64,000 bases of DNA from Porpolomopsis calyptriformis (taxonomy: Eukaryota > Basidiomycota > Agaricomycetes > Agaricales > Hygrophoraceae): assembly GCA_951640195.1 (NCBI GenBank), contig OX621175.1, positions 1,476,470-1,540,469 on the forward strand, given 5' to 3'. Shown in pieces: positions 43,283-55,500 of this stretch. A program made the position numbers and the translations under genes. A model generated the notes under the pieces. That model ran no database searches. It saw nothing but the letters and a program-made list of their open reading frames with translations, and was not told the DNA's origin. Numbering within the stretch: the stretch's first letter is position 1; each line of letters starts with the position of its first letter.

Positions 43283-44717
43283 ATGGCAAATCTCGATTTT
43301 ATTCTCAACGATACCCATAGATGGCAGGATGGCATCTCAGAGGTTCAACCAAGCAGCTGGCTGTGTCTATTTGAATTGGAGAATTCAAAGAACTACCTGT
43401 TCAAACCGATGGGTTCCGATACAAAGATACGCTGGAAGTATTTTCCATTGGAATTCATTGCCTTTAATATCATCACGAATCAGTCTCGCCACTTTTCCTT
43501 GCCATTCATGCTGTGCCAACAGGTTGCGTTTCTTGATCTTCAATATTGGGCTAGCCTGGTTTCTGGAGATAAATCGATGTCGCGCTATTTAGAGCTACTA
43601 AGGGATGACCTCCTTGAAGAATTCTTCGCAATGGAACCCCCTTCCAGCTTTAATAAACAACCTTGGAGTACCCGGCCTTGGGCCGTTCGAACGATGCACT
43701 CCTTTGGCCACTTGAAGCCTGACCGTGACGCTTATCTCACCACATGCAGAGAACAGGGCTGGGAGAGTTATATGCATGGCAACCCATTGGAATATCGTAC
43801 GTGATGAATCGCTCCCAAAGTCCTGATGGTTTATACTACGTTCTATAATAGGATGGACAGATATTTTCAACAAATATAAAAAACAAAATACCTGGATGAA
43901 TTCGGGTCATCATATTATAGACAGCCTTGCAAGCGCACTGAACAAAGCGAGGGAACATATCTCTGTGGGCCCTTCAAATGTTTTACTCTCTGCAGCCGAC
44001 CTTCTCGACAAAGGCGACACCTGTTTGGCACAACAAGCTGGTGTGTGAATGGGATCCATCGCTCTCATGCTACATCAGATATCCTGACTAAACGATCAGC
44101 CACAGTCAAGATCCCTGAGTTCGATATAAGTATCGACCCAACACATGTGGATAAATCACCATTGGATGTCGCATTGGCACATTCTACCTCAAAAGCTGGT
44201 ACGTGAATGGGATCTATGGGTCTCATGCCACACCAGATATCAAATATCTAGACTGATGATGATGATCAGCCACAGAGGAGATTTCTTCTTCATTCGCAGG
44301 CGAAATCGAACAGAGGCTTAGGGCTCCATTGCCAACATGCATCGTGCAGCCAAACAAGTTAGTTCATTCAGCCGCTCGATAACTTAGCATCCTTTGACTA
44401 CTGTATAGCAGACAATCATCTACACGTGTGGCCGTGGTACGAACCTCGGAACCTCCAAGTAGGCAGGCTACTCAACGTGAATTTATTTATTGCGTATTGA
44501 TTTATTAACTTATTCTTATTCTTATTTCTCTCCCACTTCAACAGCACAGGTTGAACGAGGGAAAAACTACAAACAAAACAAGTGGAAGCGGAATAAAATG
44601 AAGAAAATGAAGGCAGCTCTATTACGAGAGACAGAGGCTGAGTTAGCTGCACGCAACCCACCCAGCCAACCAACGCGACCCAACCATTCAACCACACGGG
44701 TGAACCAAGGGAGATAA
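43283..44717 (+). CDS. WAVR-HSFGH family protein 1
   Basis: Exons 43283-43796, 43852-44040, 44100-44198, 44270-44357, 44409-44476 and 44545-44717 keep phase and give 376 residues. The first 171 residues form a domain shared with two other genes in this element: a Trp/Phe-rich start (SSWLCLFELE), a central LDLQYWASL helix with RYLELLRDDLLEE, and the signature RPWAVRTMHSFGHLKPDRDA followed by YLTTCREQGWESYMHGNPLE. I do not recognise this domain; the two His in HSFGH and the Cys could bind metal, which is speculation. The C-terminal half is Ser/Thr-rich and ends with a strongly basic stretch (NKWKRNKMKKMK), likely nuclear. Introns 2 and 3 are near copies of each other. Confidence 0.7.
44041..44269 (+). 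repeat. Duplicated intron pair inside HSFGH family protein 1
   Basis: Intron 2 (44041-44099) and intron 3 (44199-44269) both start GT(G/A)(T/C)GTGAATGGGATC and share CTCATGC(T/C)ACA(T/C)CAGATATC and the end GATCAG. The flanking exon edges are also shared (GCTG before, CCACAG after). This is a tandem segmental duplication that created a new intron and exon without frame loss. Confidence 0.85.
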
Positions 44718-45050
44718 TAGCTTCAAGGGTGTAGCGCATCTGCTGGGCCAAACACTAACCGCAAGTACAACGTGGGGCTCTATCTCCCTAAGGGATAGGG
44801 AGTCCAGAAGCTGCCACCTTTCTGTATATGTAAATAAAGCAGATTGTGTTCGGCATATCTACTAGGTTACATGAGGTTGTAATTGGTTTCATCGCAGGCA
44901 AGGTAATGTATGTATTCATGTATGTTTTTTTTTTTTTTTCACGTGAGACATGAGCATCAAAGTCCAACTCAATTGTATCGATTGTAAAACTGTAACAAAG
45001 TACAGGCATATGATAGCAGCACATCAATAGATAATGAATAGAAACTGTCC
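44718..45050. other. Convergent intergenic gap
   Basis: This gap separates the 3' ends of HSFGH family gene 1 and the HSFGH-JmjC gene. It contains a poly-T run at about 44,923-44,939 and a CACGTG at 44940. No gene is seen. Confidence 0.5.
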
Positions 45051-47730
45051 CTATGGCGGTGGAAGAAAAAGTTCAGTGGATAAACATTTTTCTTCACTGA
45101 GCGCCATCCAATGCTCTCCACTGACGAGTACTTCTGACTCCATAGCTGTCAGGCTGATTCCTGCCCTTTCTAGTATCACCTTGATCTGTTTCTGGGCCTC
45201 GTTGATTTCTCCTTCTTCCTCCTGAAAAAGGACATCCCACTCGGTCATCGGAAGGTCTGGCCTTTTCTGCTCACCCGGCAAAAGGTACTCATTCGATTTG
45301 AGAATCATTCTGGCCAGCGCCAAGAATGGCCGTCGATATATTTCTGGAAAGCTAGCTTTTAAACAAAAATGAGGGGATATCATTCATTCACGTGCTCACT
45401 TCGACTTTTGGCGACATGTGGAAGCGCTAAAACCATGCGAGAAAGCAACCTTGAGACGTGGTGATTTGCATTTGTTGAAAAATGACCATGCATATGGTCG
45501 AAGTCCCGCGATTGTTCAGTGAGGTGAAGCATCTCATAGGTATAAAAGTGACCTCCCGAACAATAGCTTGGCGTGGGGGTGTATACGGCATGCCAAATGC
45601 CAGGAGGCATAATTCTGACACATAGAATCAATATATGAGCATGAGTAATCAATTTTTAGAGCGTTAATAATATAAAAACTTACAGAATCTCCCCTGCAGA
45701 AAGAAACGTCGTGAAAATCTGAGCATGTTGATTCAGTTGGTGTAGTTGACTGAAGCAAATATCCTTGTGCAGGCTGCGCAACTTGTTCCGGGAGTTGTGA
45801 CTTTTTGTGTATCTAGGTCGAATAATGGCCCAAATTTTTATCCCGGCGTGCGCATAGATCCAGGTACACAAGCCGTTAGCATCCTTGTGGGGGAATGTTA
45901 CGAAGCCAGCATGCGTCAGCAGGTTCCACTGCATCATTTGCCAGGTGCACATCCGAATAACCTGTGGCCCTGGAAGGACTAGTTCTTGTCGAGTATTCAG
46001 CATCTTGTGATGCTTCGACTTGTCCTTTGGAGGGTGCTTCCAAAACTTCGCGAATGATTCATGTTTTGTGAGCTGGAATGCGAGTGCTTCGTCACTTATT
46101 CGACTGTTAAGGTTACTTGTTGAAATAAGCCAATGTACAAGCTCTCAGCACTCTTACCATATAATAGAGGGGGCGGCATTTCTCAGTGAAGGGGCATCCA
46201 GGATATTTCCACAGATGTCTACATCCTCAGATGCCTCGATAAACTCCCCCAGGGAAGAGTGGCTGTGGATGATGCCATCTGACTCCTTCTTGGACCTACC
46301 GACTGCACGCAATCTTGCGTCTATACAATATTAAACCACAGTAATCGTAGAGATGGATTTTACGTACCATGCCACTGAACTGGCTGGCTTAATGGACCCC
46401 TTGCTGCCTCGATCTCCTCCTTACAAAACGTCTCCGGACCTTCAAGATGTTGACCCTGTAATATAATGCATCGCTGATTAGCGAGATGGAGTCGCACGGC
46501 TTCATCGATGGCATGAAGTGGTTGGGAAGGTTCTCTTGGTGGGATAACAACATAGTTAGTTTCATCCAAGTCCCAGTTGTTTATCGAATGGGTTGCAGAT
46601 GAACCATCAGGTGATTTGGCAAGCACCTCAACTAATTTAGCGTCCTTAACAAAGCTTCAGTTAGCTGATCAAGAACGAGCACAAAATGATGGACGGACTG
46701 CATTTTGATGGCCCGGAACGTGAACCCATGGAAGTACGGTTTGCGACCCATTGGCCCATTGAATCGAGGATGCGTCCTGGGGAAAGTTCACTCCCCTCAA
46801 CGAAGTAAAGTAGTCGTGCTTATTCTGGGTGAGGGGTGCTGATGTTATGCGTTATCTTCTTCTTCATAAGGATGATGCGATGCGAATAACTTCACATACC
46901 AGATATCGTAGCTGGTTGATGTTTTTTTCGACTCGTGGGTTCTTCATCATCAGACAAAGATCGTTTTTGGGGAAGACTAGCGGCGCTCACTCCTTGGCCC
47001 AGTTCATTGGGATGGTTGATGAATCCGATCGCAATAAGATATTGCAGCGAGTCAGATTTCTCTTGAGCGGCATCGCTTGAAGTGCCAGCCGTCGCTGGAG
47101 AGTCTGACCAAGTGTCGGTCGCAAGCATCTCGTTCCCAAATGACACGACCCTGGATATGTGACTCTTCCAATCTTCAGTGAGCGATTTAATATCAGCTGT
47201 TGCACCCAATATTGATAAGATTACTCACCATATTGAGTCGGATCGTCATCTTCATAAGGCAGACGGTTCTCGTTTTTGCAACGATTGGCATAGAGTTGGC
47301 GACCTGTTTGAGAGTGTCCAAATGAATGGTAGACTCTGACGGCCCATTGCTTCACCGTCTTCAATCGCAATGATGCTTGAGTGAGCAGTTTACGATCCTC
47401 AAACCACAACTCATGCTGCACGGCCAAACAGAGGTTCTGGAGGTACTGTTTGATTCGTCCTGCATGTCGTACCTGGTTCTCTGCTTCAAGGCAGCTGTGG
47501 CGATGACTCAGGTCAAGGAAAGCAAGGATAGAGCGGTAATGGATGTGTATTTCGCGAGATCGCAGTGAGTTGTTGTGGTAGAAAAAGAGCTTGAATGTTG
47601 TTTGGGTCGATAATTCTGAGAAGCGCCAGAAATTGGACGGTTTATTCAAGAGGGTGGATGTCTTGGCTGGCCATAAAGCCTCATCATCAAATAGCTCTCC
47701 TTCTTTGTTGGCTATCGGTTGGGTGGCCAT
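45051..47730 (-). CDS. WAVR-HSFGH domain fused to a JmjC-like oxygenase
   Basis: Exons 47730-47229, 47196-46900, 46838-46699, 46644-46368, 46320-46158, 46103-45684, 45614-45400 and 45355-45051 keep phase across all seven junctions and encode 772 residues. Residues 1-167 carry the element-specific domain with VKQWAVRVYHSFGHSQTGRQ. A linker with a basic signal (PTSRKKHQP) follows. The JmjC-like core shows the Fe(II) ligands HxD in TFPHKDANGLCTWIYAHAGI (His about 532, Asp 534) and the distal His in ILIMPPGIWHAVYTPTPSYC (about 608), then SGGHFYTYEMLHLTE. JmjC enzymes are 2-oxoglutarate oxygenases that demethylate histones or hydroxylate proteins. The start ATG at 47730 lies 25 bp below a CACGTG palindrome; an upstream ATG exists at 47757. 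All catalytic metal ligands look present. Confidence 0.75.
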
Positions 47731-48318
47731 GATAATGAACGTATGTGTGGGGGTCACGTGGGTATTTATTCGATTAAAGAGTTTGAAAGCTACAAAGATG
47801 ATATGATTCTATCCAGGACTTGGATTAGATCATGTGCTATAAATGAATGCCGTATTCTCAAGTTTGAGGGTGACAAAGAAGCCCTGACATTTTCTTTGCC
47901 ATTTGATTCATTCCACTACTCCTTCATCTGGTTGAAGGAGTTATAAATATTACGGTGAAAACCATCATCCTCATTATAATTTATTGAAGTGAAGGATACA
48001 GATTGTGGAGGTGTGAGGTATACCGCTGAGGAAAGGTGGCTACAATGATCTGTAAGTCCCATGGTAACTTGCAGCTGCTGTTCGCATGTAAAAAAACAAA
48101 AAACATCAAGAAACTTTCATTATCATCTTCGTCTTCATCTTCGTCTTCATCTTCCTTTCGAATCGTGGAGGAATGGTAACACTGTTATCGGAGAATTGAG
48201 GCTGCTCCCCCTCTATCTCAGCTTGGATCTTGGATCAGTATCAGCTTGGTAAATTCATCTGAATGAAATGCACCATGGGATCCCACTGGCTGATCATTAT
48301 CAGCTGAAAGATTCATTG
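47731..48318. other. Intergenic, no gene seen
   Basis: This is the upstream region of the HSFGH-JmjC gene. It contains CACGTG at 47755-47760 and a CATCTTCGTCTT tandem stretch near 48,126-48,155. I see nothing else. Confidence 0.4.
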
Positions 48319-49302
48319 CTAGCTGTGAAATACTAAATGATCACAATGAGTGAATGTGAACCATGTGTGTCTTACAGACCTACCCAAGATCAGCCTCATG
48401 GGTAGGTGATGATGTATTTACACCGTATCCATGGGAATCTGGGTTGATATTCTTCTCCTGAACATCGTTAGCCCACTGTTGGGCTGTATTTTCATTGATG
48501 CCAGTAGTAAAGAGAAGCATATAGCATTAGAGCATCCCTAAGCCAAGATGTTGATTTCATTTACTCTCACCGTTAACTCCAAGGAACAAAGCAAGCGCAC
48601 AGGTCACAGAGTGCCCTCTGTCAAACCGGGGAGGTTTCGTGTGTGATTCTAGCTGCTGGAGACATAGCTGGAACCCCCTGCTTAGCCAGTTTGTATGGGT
48701 TTCGAATAAAGTATGCCATTCTATGTAGTTTGAATTGGAAAGCATGATGAGATAAGGGAAGCTTGTGTATGCAGAAGCTGCCTCTTACAGTATAAGGTTG
48801 GGTCTTCATGGGTGTATGGAGTCCACCCATTTGCCTTGCATTTCTGAAGGTACTCCCGTCTGCCGAAGAAAGAGTGGCCAAAAAAGTGATTCATTCTAAC
48901 TGCCCACGGTATTGTCGTTTTAGGTTGGAAGCTAGAGCCAAAGCTGCCATGGTTTTGTGATAACTCAACCCAGAGATCAGACCTGAGCCTTTCCAGGTAA
49001 CGTGTGATACGATTTGCACTGGGATGAGGGTTAGCAACATTCGCCCAGTATTCAAGGTCAAGAAGAGCGATCTGAAGTGTGGTCGATAGAGGGAGAGTGT
49101 AGTGTCGATGTTTGTTTCTGCTTTTGCAAAAAGCATGTAAAATGATCTGCTTTTGCTGGTTCAATTTGAGGGTCAAGTCAGGTTGTGTGAAAGGGTGGCT
49201 GATTTCCTCAAAGAGCCAGATGGTGTCGCTTGGTGGAACAGGAGAGCGATCGTTCGACCACCAATTATTATCCGCATCCAAGCATCGAGAAGAACACATC
49301 AT
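48319..49302 (-). pseudogene. WAVR-HSFGH family copy 3, stop across a splice junction
   Basis: From ATG 49302 the first exon (49302-48789) is 514 bp, exactly the length of exon 1 in family member 1. It encodes DTIWLFEEISHPFTQ, then LLDLEYWANVANPHPSANRI with TRYLERLRSDLWVEL, then IPWAVRMNHFFGHSFFGRRE and YLQKCKANGWTPYTHEDPTL, so the family signature is complete. Further exons are inferred at 48720-48571, 48483-48384 and 48322-48319. The first junction reads T|AA TGG, creating a stop where member 1 has C|GA TGG (Arg-Trp). Either the copy is recently dead or splicing differs. Downstream exon 2 still reads sensibly (EWHTLFETHTNWLSRGFQLC). Confidence 0.6.
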
Positions 49303-49836
49303 TTGGTTCCAAGGGTAGTTACATTTGGGGGTGGGTGGATAACTGCATGAAAACAAGATAATCAGCATAAAATTTATCTAGATGTGGTGAAAAAATAAGC
49401 ATTCATTCAATCGCATGCGTATAGCCATTGTGGTGCTGGAAGTAGTTTCGTGTGTGAGTCACAGCTCTTGATCACTACTTAGGCTCCTCACACATCACTT
49501 CATAGCACATCACTTCATAAGTACATAACAGCTAGTTGATATTCACGCATACACAGACAAGATAGCTGGGAGTTAATCAATACAGTATCAAAGCAACTTG
49601 ATATGTTATGCGTGACATCACATTTGCATACCAAAATGGGATGGGAGTGGCGCATGTGAACTTGCTAATTTACACCTGCACACAGCTCAACATGTCTACA
49701 CAGGTTTAGCACAAATCGTATGTAGTAGACTTATATAGTAACTAGCTTGGAATGCAGCAATACAAGTTGATTAATATTTGTGGAAAGTTTGATGCGACAT
49801 GCATGCAGCGTAATAGATGCTAATTCAGTAATTTTA
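49303..49836. other. Intergenic, AT-rich
   Basis: Short direct repeats (CACATCACTTCATA twice near 49,490-49,520) are present. I see no gene or RNA. Confidence 0.4.
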
Positions 49837-50987
49837 TCAAGACCATAACCTCCATGATGGTCTGTAGTTAAGCTTTCTGTCTCCATAGAGAACCTGAACC
49901 TGAGTGTGGTTGCTTTCGAGCATTTCACCTGACGCAATCATCTCCTCCATCCTTTTCAATGCCAACCGTGCAAACTCTTCACAGTCCATGTCTATCCAAG
50001 CGTCGAATATACCAGCCCACGTAGCTGTGTTTGTAAAGGTATTATTGAGATATATAACTTGAGGCGATGCTTGTAAACTGGATTTGGGGGAATTTTTTGC
50101 TAAGATTCTAGCGGACTGCTTGATAAAGTCAGTAGTACCCTTCACTTTCAAGCTAGTGCCAACCACAAGGAGAAGATCTAGTTGGCGACTGGGGGTGGTA
50201 GTTAACCCAAGATCATTTTGCTGCACGTTTGCTATTTCTTCTCCTCGAGGATGTGGTTCTCCGTAAAGAATGATATTGGGTCGGAGTCGAGGCACAGTCG
50301 TTCTGCGTTTGCCCTGCTCTACCCTCTTTTCCATATTGATTTGACATTCAGTGCATTCTGGTAGTTGGCCCTCTTTCAAAGAGGGGTAGTATGGTTCGAG
50401 GATAAAAATGGAGGAGCAGCCAGGGCATCGTAGTTCCTCTAGGGATCCATGCAATGGAATGCATCGGGCTGGTCCATCACTGGGGTGAATTTCTGAGGAC
50501 ATATGTAACCCAGCCTTGAGCTCCAAACCATCGATATTTTGAGTGTAAACATGGAGTAACACTCCTTGGAGGTCTAGAGCACAAAGGAAATGGTGGAAGG
50601 CAGTGGGTTGTGCGATCGCCGCTTTCTCAGCAAGGGTGGCAATGAGCTGACAATGCAGTGATTGTTGCTTTTGGGTCTAGAACATTAACTTGGTCAACTA
50701 ATCCTCACTTGAACATATATTTCTCACTACGAGGGATGAGCTAGTAAGCAGATCAGTCAGGTTGACTCCGGTAAATCCAGATAGTGCGTTGCCAGTATAT
50801 AAGCCATCTGGTCCTCTAAAACATGGAATACCTGCAGCCACGGATATTCCTGCTCCTAGAGAGTAGGTAAGTATTTGAATGAAACATGATGATGGGTCGA
50901 TTTACCACAGAGCACGACGATTCTCTTTGCTTTCAGTATTCCATCCATTAGATCTGTTGCACTTTGTTTTATAGTGGAGGGGAACAT
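49837..50987 (-). CDS. Sirtuin (Sir2-type NAD-dependent deacylase)
   Basis: Exons 50987-50906, 50855-50731 and 50676-49837 keep phase and encode 348 residues. Sirtuin motifs are complete: CGAGISVAAGIPCFRGPDGL (NAD loop, residues 27 onward), VYTQNIDGLE (114-118 TQNID), catalytic His in PLHGSLEELRCPGC (about 145), zinc cysteines RCPGC (153, 156) and PECTEC (177, 180), and LLLVVGTSLKVKG. NAD-dependent deacetylases of this type act on histones and other proteins and commonly enforce silencing. The chain has no long N-terminal targeting extension. It follows the BAH-PHD gene on the same strand with only 72 bp between that gene's stop codon and this ATG, which suggests a shared or read-through transcript. 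Presence inside a repeat-bounded element is unusual. Confidence 0.92.
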
Positions 50988-51059
50988 AATAGCTGAGTTT
51001 TTAGCAGTAACACGGTGAAGGATAGTAGGTATTAGATAAGCTAGAAGAATGGTAAGGTA

Positions 51060-52425
51060 TCAAATAAGCAAATCTGAGCTACACCGAGGGCAAGTATAGT
51101 ATGTTTGGTCTGTAACGACTAATGGCTCATAAGAGTCTGTGTTATCTATGCCGAATTCTGCCTCAAGCCAGTTTTCCCAGTCAGTGTCTATCATATTTAA
51201 CCGAGACTCCTCAATGAGGTGAGCAGCTATCCATCCAGAGGCTTGGACAACACTGCATTCCTGTGAAGAAAGCAACTTTCTAGCCTTGTTCACGATCCTA
51301 ATATTTCCGGCTGTAAAATAAGTGAGACCTCCCCTAGCTGTGGGTTGGAAAGCAACTTGAAGTATAATTTTTGGGGTGTCGGCAAACTTCTCTATAGCAT
51401 AGAGATTGTTAAGATACTGCTGCTGGGTAATGTTGGCAGGGGTTCCTAGGCAAGTAAGATGGGACCATCTTTTGCAGGACCAGCAGTAGCGTTGTTCCTC
51501 TGTATCGGGGGACCAAAGTGAATAACAGTGAGTTGCGCCACATATTTCTGGCTCGCCCTACCACCCAATAGATTACTACAGGGTATATGTTTAGTTCAAT
51601 GAATGCACCTTCAATGCCTGCCTATGCCCATCCCAGAAGTATCTAATAGAAATTTTAGTATAATAGATGGGTTGGTATTATCGTCAAGCTTACCGCATGT
51701 AATACGCGGTTACTGGAGGTTGATCTTTGATCTGATTTTTAATAATAACAATGTCGATTGTATCTACAGTTTAATTTTCAGTTCAGTTCAGTTCATTCTT
51801 TTATATCTGCTTCTCGATATAATAACCCTCACCTTCCAAGGCTTGCGCATCAATGATATCTGTAGAATCAGAGCCACACAGCTCTTGCTTTCCAAATGTG
51901 TTTATATACCTGTCAAGAGTAAGAAGAACATAGAGTGACAGGAGAAGGAGTAGGTTTTGAGATGCAACCTTTTAGTATCAGCCTTAACATCACTTCTCTC
52001 CAACAACTGCTTGGCTGTATACATCCATGAAACCTTAGCAAGATACTTGTTCTAAAGCACATTGTCAACATTGGGTAGGGTAGCTTGAGCAGGTGTATCA
52101 CCTTAGTAGTTTTTCTTATTTGTAGGATCAAACCTTTCCAGTAGTCATCCATTATAATATTATTTTCTTCCTTTGCATGGAGGCCAAGGTGACGGATGAG
52201 GCAGCTGTGTTTGAGGGAAATAATCAAATGACTACTATTCAAGCATTATCGATAAACACTTACAAGTCATTCTTAACGAATTTGCAAGGAGAGCCTATAA
52301 AGTTTTGATTCGGAACAAATAGAACAAGGCATAGGTGATATCTCACCATCATTTGGATTAGGAACCTCGAGGTATTCTACGACTTTTGCAGATTTCCATT
52401 GTTTTTCCTCGGTTGTAGGTGCCAT
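51060..52425 (-). CDS. BAH-PHD chromatin reader
   Basis: Eight exons (52425-52347, 52294-52264, 52204-52102, 52051-51969, 51909-51833, 51763-51694, 51642-51609, 51557-51060) splice in phase to 324 residues. The BAH domain occupies roughly residues 15-150, with VKNDFCLIRHLGLHAKEENN, the strand YLAKVSWMYTAKQLLE, and FGKQELCGSDSTDIIDAQAL. Then a PHD-type zinc cluster follows: PEICGATHCYSLWS, then YCWSCKRWSHLTCLG. The end EPLVVTDQTYYTCPRCSSDL adds another Cys pair. BAH and PHD modules read nucleosome or histone-tail states. The gene is expressed toward the adjacent sirtuin, and its start lies 130 bp from the divergent start of the 1,540-residue gene. Exon sizes down to 31 and 34 bp are unusually small. 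Confidence 0.85.
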
Positions 52426-52554
52426 AATAATAAATCTACGGACCAATGTTGATTATTCGTATTATATTCCCACAGCTATATATATGTCACGTGAATGTAG
52501 ATACACTTTGTCTCGACTATTGCACAAACATAGCTCTCGATCTTAACCTCCAAT
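52426..52554. promoter_or_regulatory. 130-bp bidirectional promoter
   Basis: It separates the BAH-PHD ATG (minus) from the ATG of the 1,540-residue gene (plus). It contains GATTATTC near 52451, a TATA-like run GCTATATATATG at 52475-52486, and the palindrome CACGTG at 52488-52493. Such a short divergent spacer implies that both genes are switched together. Confidence 0.55.
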
Positions 52555-55500
52555 ATGGCAAACCAGGCAAATGAAGGTGCAGATTATGACAGTGATATAG
52601 ATAGGATCATAGCTATGTCCTCACTAGCCAAGGTAAGCCTATCCCTAGTAGTTATGTATCTAATTCGATTCACACAATTAAATCATTACGAGGCTAATAA
52701 AACCATAATAAACCAGGAAGGGGATTCGACTTCTAGTGGTTCAGATGATAGTGATATACGTAATATCCTGAATATGCCTTGTGCAGAGAAGATGCCAATG
52801 CCAATACCGATGCTAGGAGAAAAACATATGCCTTCCAAAAAACATATATTAATCAACAAAAAGCCAGTATACTCAGTAAGTGTATATCTGTTTTCAAGGT
52901 TAAAGTGCTCACATTATTACAGACAACGTTAATTAGCCTAAATCATCTTAACATCCAGAATTCGGATCAGCAATATATATCGATACCTCCATTGGCTCCC
53001 TTAGGTCCCCAGCCAGGTCCTTCAAGGGTCCAAAACGCAATAAGTAGAAAGGATAATGACGCTGTATGTCTCAATTAACCTATGACAATAATAACTTACA
53101 TTTATTTATTTTCCAGGTGGCGAAAGCATGGTATGTATTTTAAGAGAAATCATAAGATACTTGCGTATTAATACTGGTTAGGTTTAGTGATTATAGCTCT
53201 CCTTCAGAGCCTTCGGTGGATATTAGAAGGAACAACTCGCGATTTGAAACCAGACACCGGTGAATAAATCTATCATTCGAAATGTTAGGTTAAATACTAA
53301 ACTTTTAGAAGCTCAACAAGCCGATCATCGTCGCCAGCTAGCAATAACGGATCAGATTTCATTGGATCCAGTGAAAGTGACAGCGCTCATTCTCATTTAC
53401 TAGCAAAAAATGCCATTCGATTGAATCTACCACGATCTGAGCAAGAGCTTTTTATAGGTATGTTCTTATATTATTGGTGGTGATTAGACTCATTAAGGAT
53501 ATTAGACACGAAGCTAGCAGATCCAAGGATATGGGCTTCAGCTTGTCAATCATTGGGATCTGCTAAGCCTGGAAACCACCTGGATCACGCGGTCATAGAA
53601 ATTTACCTTTTGAAATCATGGTATATGTCCATTCAACCCCAGATGCCATCTCAGAGATATTCCTACTATCTAGACTCGGAAACGGTGAGCAGGGTAATAA
53701 GAGAAGAAGAAGACATCCTGTCTACCGAAATCCATAAAACTCTCCTTCTTCCACCTCACATTGCTATCCCGAAAAAGCCTGTGTTATTTTTCCCTCCACT
53801 ATCATGGCAATCTTCTGCAACCCAAAGGCTAGCTTTATTTGATTACCAGCAGGAGAAGGTTCTTGTTTTTAGCCATGGAGCTCCACTCGAAACCAATATG
53901 TACTCAGATTGGACGGAGTGGAATGGCAACTACTATTGGAGGGCTATTGCTAATGTGTTTGGGTGGATCCTGGGTAGTGAGTTGGATGAGCGAGGTCCCC
54001 AAGTAATCGAACCGAATTGGAATACGGTGAAAATCTCGTTTCTATACAGAAGAAGCATATTCATATACATATTTCAACAGAGTGAGGCTGACACTGGTTC
54101 CTGGATGGCATCGCTTTGCCAAGAAATCTTTGATAATGGCTGGATGTACTCCACAGACATTAACCAACACCCACTTGCACCCAAATTGCAATGTGTTCAT
54201 GCGATGCGAGAGAGAATATTTCTCACTGCGCTTCAAACTGTACAAAAATCATATGACTTCTGGAACAAGACTCAGACCCTGCTTCGGTATTCCATGGAAC
54301 CCAATTCTGAGGTTGTGAATGATATGAAGGCTGGGCTTTTAAAATTCAAGCGTTTCGAGGTAATAGCACTTGCGCTTGCAACTGCTCGTATGAAGTGTGA
54401 GTATTATCTCATTCCGATTACCTGTGATAATCAATCTAAAGAGGCTACCTATATTAATCAACTAGGCCATCTTCTGGATAGTCACGACAAGGATGGCAAT
54501 GCCAGCAATGACGACAACAATCACAATGATGATGACAATGACAATGACAATGATGACAACGATGATGATTCCATTGTAATCAACCTACCACCTCAGCCTT
54601 CCAGAAGGTCTCTACCTGAAATCCAACTTCCAGAGGTTGAGCTAAATGGGAATGGGGGTGAAGAAGCATTAGCAACAAGCGTTGATGAGCGGCCTTTTGA
54701 TGACTACGAATCAGCTATGTTGGTTTGCTCCGAGGATCAAGCTGATATCATTCCAAACACGTGGACCTTTGACACCAATGGAATGCTTGTATTGGGCAAG
54801 CACTGGAGTATCTGGAGGGATAGAGGCTATAGGTTGCAGGCCGATTTTTTCTCTATGTTCAATAACCAGGAACCGGTTCTCCTCAATGACCACCTTCTTC
54901 CACACTGGGATTCAAGTGATCAAGCAAGTGGATGTTTACCATCATCTCCAGTTGCATACCCATCCTCGTTATCTTCTCATTCTTCTGAGGTGCCGAATTC
55001 CCTACCAGCTATGGACAACCCAGATGTGACTATGATGGGTGCTCAGGATATGTTGGATGAGGCGGGAGGGGTGGAAGGGACATCAGAGAGCCAGGGTGTG
55101 TTTGTAAAAGGTAAAGCACGCAACAACAAATTCATCTACTTCGACTTGGAGAAGGATAGAGTAAACCTGGACGATGAAGAAGTGTCAGTGTCGGTGGATA
55201 TCAACAGCGTCATATGGGTCACGCATAAACCACAGTTCATTGGTCCAATCAATATTCACCTTCTTCCACTGTTAGATGACAAACCTCCATTCTCTGTCAA
55301 CAATCATGTCTATGTCCAGGTTCTACAACCACCTACCACTCGAAATCCTAGGCAGAGGTCTAAAAGGTATCCACTTAGTGCCTTGCCACATACCCATTTC
55401 GGGCAGATGGGTCAAGGATCAGGCCAATTTAACACCTACGTCTTCTTCCCTCGTATGATTAGGAAAGACCCAGGAACACATAGAATGACTACTCTGATGC

